DNA of 64,000 bases, taken from NCBI RefSeq assembly GCF_020360975.1, contig NW_025408668.1:1612001-1676000 (forward strand), in the 5' to 3' direction. Positions within the stretch are counted from its first letter, which is position 1. Each line of letters starts with the position of its first letter. The position numbers were made by a program, and so were the translations under genes. This DNA is from Hirsutella rhossiliensis (Eukaryota; Ascomycota; Sordariomycetes; Hypocreales; Ophiocordycipitaceae). Below are positions 36,409-46,554 of the stretch, in pieces. The notes under the pieces were generated by a model. It worked only from the letters and a program-made list of their open reading frames with translations, searched no databases and was not told where the DNA came from.

Positions 36409-37104
36409 TTTCTATATCTCCTATTTTCTTATAACTTATTAAACGCTAACGAAGCCCTCCTTCCCGCTATATCGACTAATACTACCTCGACTATATAGGG
36501 GAATATAAGTTCTACTAAATCGATTGCCTATAGATAAACTAGTTATCTTCGTGCTCTCGATATACTTCTTTATCCTACCTTACCTATATTAAAACTCTTA
36601 GATACCGAAAGCTAATTTAATAGTATAAACTACCGTAATAAATATCTATAAGACGAGATTAAAGTATTACCTATATAAAATATATAGCCCTCGTTTATAC
36701 CTAGCGATCTTAACGAGAGTAATTACTCTTTATTTTAGGGCGATAATAAGGAGAATCGTCCTCTTACTAAGCTCGTTTTTCGAGTTACTATATCCGATAC
36801 TTACTATCGAGTAGAGGCTAGCGGTATAGTCGAGAACGGATAAGGTAAATAGGTTAAGATAGAACTTAACCTCCCTCTCTATAAGCCTATTAGAATTACT
36901 ATTAGCCTTTCTTAGTCTTCTCCTTCGGACTCGTTACGATATACTAGGAAATGCGAGCGGAGAGACTATAGCGGGATATACGGGGGTATAAGTATAGAAT
37001 ATCGAGCGCCTAAAAGAATATAGCAAAGCCATAGGCAAGGGCATAAGCAATAGCGGATTCATAAAATCCGGAGGAGCAAGCAACCAGCCGTAGAGGAGTA
37101 TTAA
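36409..37104 (+). pseudogene. Unassigned RIP-degraded gene
   Basis: A plus-strand frame stays coherent for about 230 codons with only TAG/TAA interruptions and ends at TAA 37102-37104. Readable segments include SYLRALDILLYPTLPILKLL, SDLNESNYSLF, GDNKENRPLTKLVFRVTISD and the basic end RIHKIRRSKQPAVEEY. No domain was recognised. The start was not located and may have been mutated. The unidirectional frame and RIP-type stops argue for a former gene rather than random sequence. Confidence 0.4.
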
Positions 37105-38266
37105 ATTATTATATCTTTACCAGCCCTTATAATAGTAGTAGTCCTTAGATATCTCCTCTAAGAAACCCTAGTTCTATAAGCTGGCATTTGCATCCTCGCT
37201 CGCCTTTATGCGAGACTTATCGGGGAATTGCCCTCGGGTCACCGAATTATACGAGGCGTATCGATAATCTAAAACGGCGTCGGGTATAAGTGCCCCCTAC
37301 TGCCTTCCCAACACGAGTCTAAGTCTAAGTAAGTCGGTTAACTCGGTTATAAGTATACTGCGGCGAGTCGTTCGTAGTGATAGAATTGCCCGGGTTTTCC
37401 CGGGGTCGCATGCGACTTAAGTATATAGAAAATTAAATCGAGGCTCCTCGCTAGATCCCTTGTCTAAGGTTGACTGTTGCTTGCACTCTCTACTATAAGC
37501 GTGATGAGTGATTGTCATTGCCTTTCCCTAGGTGTCGTACGGTGGAACAGCCGCCACTTCATGCTCGGCTCGCCGCTTTCACTGCCATCAGAACTGTAGT
37601 CGTTCACGGCGAGTGTGAAAGGCCTCTAGTGAGTTGATGCAACTAGTCCCTATGCTGTTTACTATCAAGATATAGAAGAAAGGAAGAAAGAAAGAGAATC
37701 TACTATATAAGAGCATAACGGCATTTTGTAGCTTCGAGCCAATGGAAGGTTCTAGAAGCTAGGCGGCGCAGCCGCCGTTAAAGCGGCTTGCCCGTTACAG
37801 CGAGCTCGTCGCCCCGAATTTGGAATTTAATTGATACTTCACTTACGGAGGTAAGCTAAGCATATCTGAACGTCTGGACACTGTCTACAGCGTGCATATT
37901 AGGGCGAGACGAGCCGGTTATCCTTAGCGAGCCCTTCTGCGAGTCCGATGAAGTCTTTAAGGATATATCTTTCAAACGACTGGTAGATGTTTGCGTGAAC
38001 TATCGTGGGTATTTCGTTCGAGGAGAGTGTAACTAAAGTAAAGATCGAACTAAAGATCATGATTAACGTGGAAAGCAGGGCTTCCTTTATGCTTCGGAAG
38101 GCACACTTACGTCGCGCTTCCAACTTAGATTACTTAGAGCTTTTGCACGACCTGAATGCAGGATGTGCGTGTGGCCTAAACTTGGGACGCTTAAATCTAA
38201 AGAAGTGGCCGTAGACGGAGGGCATACAGTGATGTAATTATCGTCTGTCTGATTTAGTGCCCTTGT
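37105..38266. other. Mixed spacer, right half little mutated
   Basis: 37105-37430 is RIPed. From about 37440 to 37830 normal CA/TG content returns, with an A/G-rich run (GAAGAAAGGAAGAAAGAAAG,  near 37674) and GGCGGCGCAGCCGCCG near 37762, but no gene was recognised. 37899-38344 has overlapping short ORFs on both strands without a recognised product. Confidence 0.4.
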
Positions 38267-38345
38267 AAGGTGCACACACGCAACGAAACAGAGAGTGAGG
38301 AGCGGGGGCCAGTGGTTCAATTGATTGATCTCTAAAGAACTCATA
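38267..38345 (+). repeat. Left arm of a 4-kb-spaced inverted repeat
   Basis: About 75 bases including AACGAAACAGAGAGTGAGGA and GCGGGGGCCAGTGGTTCAAT match 42157-42236 inverted. Differences are mostly transitions. A third, direct copy is at 4425-4540. The two arms could be terminal repeats of a 4-kb unit or independent insertions. Confidence 0.6.
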
Positions 38346-38434
38346 AAATACCCGGGAATAGACTCTCTTCTTTATATGATAGCATTCCCCGTTTCCTGCT
38401 CGGAGGTATGATTTCTTCTAGCGCGTAACAGCCC

Positions 38435-39470
38435 TCAGGATAGTACAAGGTGCTCCGTCGACCGTTCAGTACCGGGGGCTGTTACCATAGACAGCTACAC
38501 CACTCTATCTACCCGTTTCCTCTAGTGCTCTCTCATTATACTGTCTAGAGGTACTGCTGGCATAACTAAAATCGCCAGACAAAGTCCACACTAACCTCTA
38601 AACTAGTGTCTTACCTAACTAGTTATAGAACATATTAGGAGCATAGATGATGCTAGGAACACTAATCCGCTTACTGCTCTAAGCCACGGCATCCCCTAGT
38701 TTAACGTCGGCTGCTCTAGCTAAAGCGGGTTAGAGTGCCGGTTAAAACGACGAAAAGACTATATCTTCCTCTATATCGCTATAACTATAATAACGGTAAC
38801 TAAGTAAGATACTATTAGAGCAGCCCACCAATATTCGACGCCGGATAGCCTAGACTACTAGACAGTCGCCCTAATAAAGGTAAGGTGAAAGACTAAGGCT
38901 AGTCTAAAAATAATGATTCTCGCCTTAGAGGGGTCAGGCTTAACGGCGCTGCAAAAATAGGCGTAAATCAAGGGATCGATAACTTAAATAAGCTATAAAC
39001 TATGAGATATCGGGGAGATAACCAGACGGGCCTTAGTAGGGAGTACCTCGATAATATCGACGCATAATATTATGACTCCTTTCTAGGCTATAAAAAAGGG
39101 GTAGGCAAGGACGCTTAGTAGGAGTGCATTTCTCGCACTGCTAAATAAAGCGGCGAATATTAGTCCGGAACCTAAGAGGAGATATGCTATGGGAATCAAT
39201 GCCCAGGTTCGCCTACGCGAAGCTTCTCGTGACTTAACTCTAATTAAATCTTCTTATGGCTTAACTCTAATCGAAGCTTCTCGTGGCTTAGCTCTAATCA
39301 TCTAGTACAGATAAAGCGCTAGAAAGACCATGGTCACGGCAAACACGACACCGGCCTCGGTTACCTCCTTAACGGTAATCTCGTCCTATATTTCGAAATA
39401 TAGCAACTTAAACGGTAGAGAGAGCGTAATTTAGATTTAGAGTAATAAGAAAATAAGCACCGGGCTTGCC
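38435..39470 (-). pseudogene. Polytopic membrane protein, RIP-inactivated
   Basis: A single minus-strand frame runs to TGA at 38435-38437 with only TAG/TAA interruptions. At least five or six hydrophobic segments are readable: VVFAVTMVFLALYLY, LIPIAYLLLGSGLIFAALF, ALLLSVLAYPFFIA, RIIIFRLALVFHLTFI, WWAALIVSYLVTVIIVIAI and AVSGLVFLASSMLLICSIT. Between the first two lie three 9-residue basic repeats of the type REASIRVKP, encoded by the 27-bp tandem repeat. Charged loops such as CSAVKPDPSKA and RFNRHSNPL separate later segments. This is an integral membrane protein of unknown function; I could not place it in a family. Its start lies near 39450-39500 but no intact ATG is clear. Confidence 0.6.
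39219..39299 (-). repeat. 27-bp tandem repeat, three copies, in coding sequence
   Basis: Units 39219-39245, 39246-39272 and 39273-39299, consensus gaagcttctcgtggcttaactctaatc on the plus strand. Because 27 is a multiple of three, each encodes nine residues in the membrane-protein relic. The middle unit is the most RIP-mutated. Confidence 0.8.
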
Positions 39471-42156
39471 CGGAATAAGACGTGCTTTATACAATGTTAA
39501 GTCGAACAGTGAATTTTAGTACTTAGAAAGTAACGCTTAGATAAAGAGAGCCACGGGACGTTATCTAGTCGTTTAGCAAATGCGCAGACATGCCTAGAGT
39601 GAGGTGGTAATAGGTGCTTCGTGTATAGTGAGGTTATACCGTTATCGCCTTAAGAAGGGGCTATAGTTAATATGATGATTTATATATATGAGGCAGGTGA
39701 GCTTCCTCTATATTAGAACGGCCCTAGTCAGAGTAGGGTGGGTGGAATGGCACGTCTTTAACTAGTCAATGCGGTGGCCCATAGTTACGAGGCTATCTAG
39801 TATCTCGGCATCACTAGCAGTGCATATAACCTGGTTTATGCACTCTAGCTTGCATGCGCCTAAGCTCTCCTTAACTAGGGGTTAGAACGCCATAGACCGA
39901 TATAGAGGGCAACTTGTCTAGGGGCCGTGACGACACTATAAGCTCTCTGGTAGAGATGGACCAAACAAGGATAGTTAAAGACACGAGCAAAAGGTGTCGT
40001 TGGTCCGTTCTATATTGGGATTCGTGGGCAACAGCGCGGCTGCCGGAAGCGTAACTCTTAGCTATAACAATTCCGTAAGGTGGGTTTCGAACTAGCACGC
40101 AGAGCTAAGAACTTGGCTCTCTCCTGGTCGGCCTTATCGGGGCCATTGGTGGTGAGCCTCAAGAAAAGGCAGGATTGTTAGGCTAGAAGGGAAGGAATAG
40201 AGAATAGATCTCTAAGATAGGAGTGCATATAACCTGGTTCATGCGCCATGGCTTATACGCGTTTCACGCCGCCTTGGCTGGGGAGGTCAGAACGCACAGG
40301 GCTTGCGCGGAGGGAACCACCACCCGGGGTCTGGATTCGTGGCCGGTCAAGATGAGCGCGACCGTCACGACGATGTGCTACCAGGGAGAGGAGGGGGGGG
40401 GGCGGGGAACCAAAACGATCAAAGATACGGGGGTTAATTGCCATTGCTTTCTTCCTCATTAGAGTTCGTGAGACCATAGCGCAGCTCGTAGAGGGGCGTT
40501 ACTTACTTAAGCACCCAATTGCTATAAATCCTGTAAGCCGAGCATCGTATTAATTTACCGAAAGTCGCTCTCAATCATATGGTGAGATCAGTCCCCGGCT
40601 AAGAAATTGAAGGATTTAGGCCCTGGTGCAATTGCACGATGGCTAATAGAGCGTAACGGCAACGAAAAGCTTAGCCCGCATCGCAAAATGTATAAATCCC
40701 AAGGTATAATTGCACTGTGGAAGGCTAAGAAGCGTGGCAACTCGGGCACCTTATTAGTGCATTTGCACTATATCTAGACACAATTGCCCTGCCTACGCAT
40801 GGTTCGATGCAATGCACCATCTTATAAGCAAATTTTAGTGCGAATCTCGCTGTAAGATAAGCGAATGCACTCATTGCGCAAATAGTAGAAGATATAGCAG
40901 CGAAGCTTTCCATTTATATCGCTGCCTTTACCGCCTTAGCATCGATACAATATAGGTTCACTACCGATAAACCACGTCCGTATACTCTCTAAAACCTTTA
41001 ATCGCCTTAGTTCTATTTATTTATCTCTAGCAAAGCCAAAGAAATTTAAGAGAAAAATAACTCTAGATGAAATTCAACCCCTCGTGAACTTTTACGAATT
41101 TCGCACTGGCCGTCGAAGTAATGGATCTCGCTACACCTATAAGGCGTCGGACTACGGCAGCACGGGATGCAAATATTCCGACAACTACGTCCCTCCGCGA
41201 CAGTAGAGTACGTCGATTTATATATCCGGATAATAATTCAATGTTATAACCTGATATATTTCCCGTAGTATCTAATTCCTTCGTTTTCTTATTACCGTAG
41301 GATAACAAAATCGGCGACGGAGGAAGGATATTGTTGCATTATAAACGCAGTCTAAGTGGTAAGTGGCAAATTCGCCACCGCAAGGCAGTTATACTCCCTC
41401 AGGACTATTAGAGACAGAGCTTCTTATATTCGTTTTAGATAACCGACAATAAACATTTTTTTGCTCTTGCCCTCTGCTTTTATTTCTTGCGAGAGGCGGC
41501 ATGGTTGTTCACGGAGTGGCGACATGGCTATACGCAAGAATTGCTGTCGATCTAGCAACAGCTACTGTCTGAACAAAGTGCTTTCATTCCTGTACACAGA
41601 GCCGCACGGTCCCGTGCATTCATTCTATCACATAGAGTATATCAGCCTCTAATAGTCTAATTCCCCTATTCGCATAGTTAGCCTATATTTTAGGTCGTGG
41701 CAGTTTATAATGCCATATTAGTGATGGATTCGAACCTTCTAGATAACATCGTTATCTAGGCTGCCTAGGTGGCGACATCGCTACTCAACCCAACGTCATA
41801 AGTATAAGAAGCCAACTTCTCACCATCACTTCGATAGAGAATTAAGAGTTGTTCAGTCCCCGATCTTCATGCTTGCTCAGCTTATCCTCCGTGCTATACA
41901 TTCATTCACTTCTTATCTTAATGAATTTATATTCGTTGGCAGACACTTTCCCTAATCCGTGTAAAGTGAACGGTTTATATAATATCTAGCCGAAAGAGTG
42001 ATTAAATGGTTAGGTATAGAGGGTCTCTCTACGGTAGATGGCTGGTTAATTCCAACTACCGGCTGGGGCGACTATTCCAGAGAAAAGCACGGGGCTAGGG
42101 AGGCATCTCGTGGTTATAAAAGTATGGTAGTGTAGCTGTATAGCTCCTAAAGGAGC
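39471..42156. other. Patchily RIPed spacer, no recognised gene
   Basis: A diverged direct repeat of roughly 90 bases starts AGTGCATATAACCTGGTT at 39819 and again at 40222. 40600-40900 has several GTGCAATTGCAC-like palindromes. Longest ORFs (39871-40098 minus, 40223-40462 plus, 41063-41308 minus) lack recognisable domains and overlap one another, so none is called. A T-rich tract precedes 41461. Confidence 0.4.
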
Positions 42157-42236
42157 TCGTCAGAGATTAATGAATTGAATTATTGGCCCCCGTTCTTCAC
42201 TCTCTGTTTCGTTGTATGTGTATGCACTTTACAGTC
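42157..42236 (-). repeat. Right arm of the 4-kb-spaced inverted repeat
   Basis: GGGGGCC through CACTCTCTGTTTCGTTG, inverted relative to 38267-38345. It lies just downstream of the kinase-like pseudogene that ends at 42345. Confidence 0.6.
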
Positions 42237-42344
42237 TCTGACCTCGCTATGACTAGGTTGACAGCTGACACTGTCCGCGAATACTTGAACGATGATATTA
42301 CTTCTGCAGGAAGCTATAGCAGCTTAAGCCGCCCACTAGTATAG

Positions 42345-43109
42345 CTATGGCCTGAAACCGTTAGAGCACGTAAACATATATTTATATAGCCTTGAGAGAC
42401 CAAAGGTGTTATTCTCGAAACTCGCGTATTCCGATCCTTCTATTGACCAACCGCGTGTACCGGCCTTGAGGCCAAGTTTATATCCTTCCTGTTGGCAAGA
42501 ATCAAAATCGATAATAACAGCATTATCCATCTTATCAACCATAACATTTATCGGGTTAATGTTATTGTAGACGAGACCCAAGGAATGTAAATGCTGGATC
42601 CCTTGCTTAATACCACGGAGACAAAGGTCCTTATTAAAGGGTGCGTCGACTCTCAATCTCTTAGCAAGAGTTATTTTATATCTAACAAAACAGAGTCCCT
42701 TGATTCGATTAGCAGTCACAACATAGCCTATGTAGGTAGCAATGTTAGGGTGTGGATGTTTCTTTAGAATTTCGCAAATTTAGACTTCGTGCAAAATATA
42801 GCTGCTTGGTTGTAGAGACGCCGGAGTATCGCTATAATCCAACAAATTCGGCTCCTTAACGAAGAATTCCGAGGGCAAAGGTTTAGGAGCTCGTGAGAAT
42901 TGAGCCGAGAAAAACGGCTAAACGTCGTCGATCGGGATTAAGATTTTATAGAGTCGGTTTAAGTTAACCGGAGAGAACGCACCGATGCGACCTTTAGTAG
43001 TAGCATAGAAATATTAGTAATTTTATCCTCGGATTATAAGTTTCGTAAAGGCAAATTCGAGATCGCTATCTTTCTTAACAAATACCTAGCTTTGCTAGTA
43101 GACTTCCAT
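42345..43109 (-). pseudogene. Fungal protein-kinase-like gene, RIP-inactivated
   Basis: One minus-strand frame from ATG at 43107-43109 to the stop at 42345, about 254 codons, with a handful of RIP stops. The N-terminal part reads RIGAFSPVNLNRLYKILIP and EFFVKEPNLLDYSDTP; a kinase-like N-lobe follows (ICEILKKHPHPNIATYIGYV). The catalytic loop reads LVYNNINPINVMV, where relatives would have H-N-D and N at the corresponding places, so His to Tyr and Asp to Asn changes removed the catalytic base. VIIDFDSCQQEG stands in the DFG position and GTRGWSIEGSEYASFENNTF resembles the activation segment and APE region. It is a single-domain, kinase-fold protein. Even before RIP the unusual DFD motif would have raised doubt about activity. 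Confidence 0.75.
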
Positions 43110-43318
43110 CCTAATCGCTAGATAACGACGTCAGTAAATAATTACCAGAGTCAAAGTAAGATTAAAGTTTCCAGGCTTCCGACAGGGCACCGTTAGCGTT
43201 GTACCGTCCCTGCGAGGAGAGAGAACATTAAGGAGGTCTAAAAGGAATAATCACATGGGGCCAAAAAAAATAGGGACGGATTAAGCTTTGACCTTTACCT
43301 TACCCTCGGAAGAAATTA

Positions 43319-43431
43319 TAGCCGAGATAAGTGCGATTGCACCTAAGGACTGAAGTGCGATTGCAACTGAGCGCATCGCACCTAAAACTCTGCCGAAAGT
43401 GCAAATGCACTTAATTATCTCGGCAATAAGA
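43319..43431. repeat. Imperfect 110-bp hairpin with GTGC(A/G)NTTGCAC motifs
   Basis: ATAGCCGAGATAAGTGCGAT at the left end pairs with TTAATTATCTCGGCAATAAG at the right end. The loop contains several TGCGATTGCA and GTGCAAATGCAC motifs. Similar motifs occur at 40630-40790. It could be a small MITE-like foldback. Confidence 0.45.
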
Positions 43432-44046
43432 TTTGGTTATGCTATAGTATGTTTAGATAACCTAGGTAATGTGTATCTTTATTTTAAAGTCGATCTTTCC
43501 TTTATAACTGCGCCCTAGTCTTCCGGCTCTAAAAACGTCACTTCCTTTTATAAATAGGTTCCTAAGTTTGCCATCGCACGCGCTTTATAAGCAAACTTAA
43601 TTCGGCTTTGCTTTGCATTGTTGTTGTTCAAATGTATTTGTCACGTCCTCTTTTTGCCGTATGAGGCACATATTTGGCCGGTGGTAGTTATACTATCGGT
43701 GCAATTTCCGCATCCTGAGTCAGCTATGATAGCACGCAATTTCTGCGATATCGACATCCGTTAGCCATCTGCTAAAGTGCATAGGGGATATATTACCTAC
43801 TCGAATGTTTGCTTAACGGCCGCTACAAATTAGTTATTAGGTATAATCGCTGCTTAAATTAGGAGCGATGTGTTTTCTAAAAGAAACTGTGAATCGCTAC
43901 TAGCGACTCGATAAGCCGATTTATCGTCTTATCGCATTCTAGATATATAATTAGCTAAGCCGAATCGTTATCATATAATTGAGGGGAATCGCATCTTGTG
44001 CCCCCGCATCGAACATAATAACCTAACCTTCCTATAATATAAACTC
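43432..44046. other. Spacer, no recognised feature
   Basis: Partly RIPed sequence. ORFs are short in all frames and no repeat was noticed beyond scattered TGCAC motifs. Confidence 0.4.
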
Positions 44047-44640
44047 ATGGCCCCCCCGCCAGGCTTCGAAAACATTTCCCTTTTCGAAAAGACTTAGATT
44101 TCCTCGATAATATCTGCGGACGGCTCGTCCGATTTTTTCTAGAGATATAGTGTATTCTACTAGGCAAACGCAGAGATTAGGAGAGTAGCCGTCACGTTAG
44201 GCACTAAGGCTATCTCTAGTGATAATATCAACTCCTTTAAACCTATCCTTATAAAAGACTTCGTAAGCGCTCCATAACTCCTTTCCCGAGCTACTACTAA
44301 CCCGAATCAGCGGCTTTAGTCCATTCTTGCGCCCTTTCTCGAGAATATGCTATCGTTCTGCTTTACCCTTAGCTCGGATGCAGGTAACTTTTACGCCCTT
44401 ACCACCAACGAAGATCAATATCCAAGAGCAATTATATATATATAGAAACCCGAGACCTAATTAGAGTTTTCCTATAGGTCTTACATAGGTTCCGTGAGGG
44501 GAGTGCCCGCGTCGAATAGTTTAACGCATATTCCTTATATTAATCTCTCGAAAACAAGGAATTTAAAGGATATTAGTGTAAGCTTAGAGGAAGGGGGCAT
44601 ATAAGCAAGCTCGCCCGTTTAAAATTAAGCCTATCTAAAG
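44047..44640 (+). pseudogene. Unassigned RIP-degraded gene
   Basis: From ATG at 44047-44049 a frame reads MAPPPGFENISLFEKT, stop, ISSIISADGSS and continues with RRVAVTLGTKAISSDNINSF, FLENMLSFCFTLSSDAGNFY and ALTTNEDQYPRAII to a cluster of stops near 44630, all TAG/TAA. A second coding-like stretch (SLSKDIKINSAPPPRSVGNE) follows in a different frame to about 44860, perhaps a second exon or a frameshift. The family was not recognised. RIP-type stops and the coherent frame support a former gene. Confidence 0.45.
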
Positions 44641-46554
44641 ACATCAAGATTAATAGTGCACCCCCGCCTCGCAGTGTCGGTAACGAAGGGATTTGCGATA
44701 GCTTTCGGATATAAGAGGGCGACCAAATAAGTTTAAGAAGACTTTCTAAGCTAGCGATTCCGACGTATCCACGCCTTAATTTTCTAAAAGGAATATATTG
44801 CTAGAGTCGAACGCATGCCACAACGACTAAATTTCTGAGAGTTGGTTTTGCTGAGTTGTGCTAGACATGCCATCAAAAAGCGTATATAGCTAGAAGTAGT
44901 CTGCTCGGGAGGATCCATCGGTGATAGACTGGTTGGATGCTCCAAGTTAAGGAAGAATGGAGGGACTTTGTTCGCGAATACCAGCTGCAGCTTGGGGCGG
45001 AAGCTGGGATAATGCTGCTTCTAGGTCGAAAGCGTCCACGTTCAAAGATACTTAAGCATTCAACACTTCAGTGCTTGTTTGCTTAGATGCGCTTAACTAT
45101 GTCTGCTATATTGTCCTTGCTCGGGGATTTCGCAATCCAAGCTTTATTTCGATGTCCTTACGTATCTCCTTATATTGTGATCGAATAATACTACGGTTTT
45201 CGGCCGAAGCACCACATTAATAAGTCCCGAATTTGCTTACTTCGGTAAATGTTAAGGAGTAGGATAGACAGACTTCTTTAATTTTATAATCTAGAAAGCA
45301 ACCACGCCGTGTTAAGTCAGTCTCGTAATAAGTAGGAGAGGTATACCTACGTATAGCATAATGTCGCATAAGCTCCTATTTTCTTACGAATCTCTTTCGC
45401 TTATACTATTAACGAGGGCACTTTAAGTTCTTGCCTCGTTTTTAACGCACTTAATAATGACCTTAACTAAGAGGTGGAGACTGCTTCTGACAATCTAGAA
45501 GGTTGTAATTTGCCTCGTTCTATTCGTTATAATTAGAATCCCCGAAAGTATTAGAATTATTAAAATGATTAGCATTAAAGGAGCCCTAGAGGGATTCAGC
45601 TTTTTAATTTAAGCAGCCGGCAAGATCTAGTCTATTAATCAACGCGAGCATTTAGGACTATCTGGTAGTAAGCCTCTATACAATCGTCCTTAGTGTCAAT
45701 CAGGGTTATACCTAGTGCAGCTTCACGTGCCTCAACGTATGCTCGATTAACGTAATCTCTCTTAAGCAAACATCGCAATTAATATAGTTTTAGCTCATTT
45801 TAAAGAAGTAAAGTTAAAAGATAATATTAAAAGCCAGAACGTCGTGATTAGATCGAACTAATTAGAAGGAGGCATTCGATACGTACTTCGGATTTAAGAT
45901 TATTAATTATAGAGACCTCGTCACGAGCGGGGTAGCGTTGCTAATAGACATAGATAGATATTGCTATAGGCGAGTGTAAGATCTATAGCGCCTCACTAAA
46001 CCCATATTAACGTCCTTCTAATAGAGAGTGCACCTGGTTATAGTCGGACGTTTTCCGCGGTTAGCCCGAAGACCGGCTTCGCAGTTAGCCCTGAGGCCTG
46101 CTTAGTGGGTTTCACCGCCCGAAGGCTACTTACAGAAAAGCCGAAGCTGGCGGCAGGTGCAGTTCGAACTTACGGTCTTTATTGTTTCCTTCTAAAATTC
46201 AGACCTTCCTAGCGCAGTCGTAGGAGCCTTTTAGACGGTGTCCGTGGCGGTGGCTAAGGCTAACGTAAGCTTATCGGCGTAGAAAACGATTTTAACTTAT
46301 TCTATAGGAACGATATATTATTACGTGAGGCATTTCTACTACTAGGTCGGATAAATTCCGGCCCGATATCCTACGCCACGTCCCTCTTTGTTCCGAGTCC
46401 TTCGCGCTTTCCGACGTATTACCTTCTTCCTTCGGGCCCGAATCTGCATTCTTGCAAGCTCCCTATAATATCTTCTCTCGCGGTGATGTTTACTAAACCG
46501 GTCGACCACACCTCATCGTAGCATCGTCGCGCTTTCTGCATGCTGCCGAATTAA
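44641..46554. other. Spacer, possible tail of the preceding relic
   Basis: 44641-44860 may hold the C-terminal part of the preceding gene in another frame. The rest is patchily RIPed with no ORF or repeat I can support. 46020-46180 is GC-rich and little mutated. Confidence 0.4.

Noticed and set aside
40080..40140. Possible tRNA-like segment
   Set aside because: No cloverleaf with proper T-loop and acceptor stem could be drawn.
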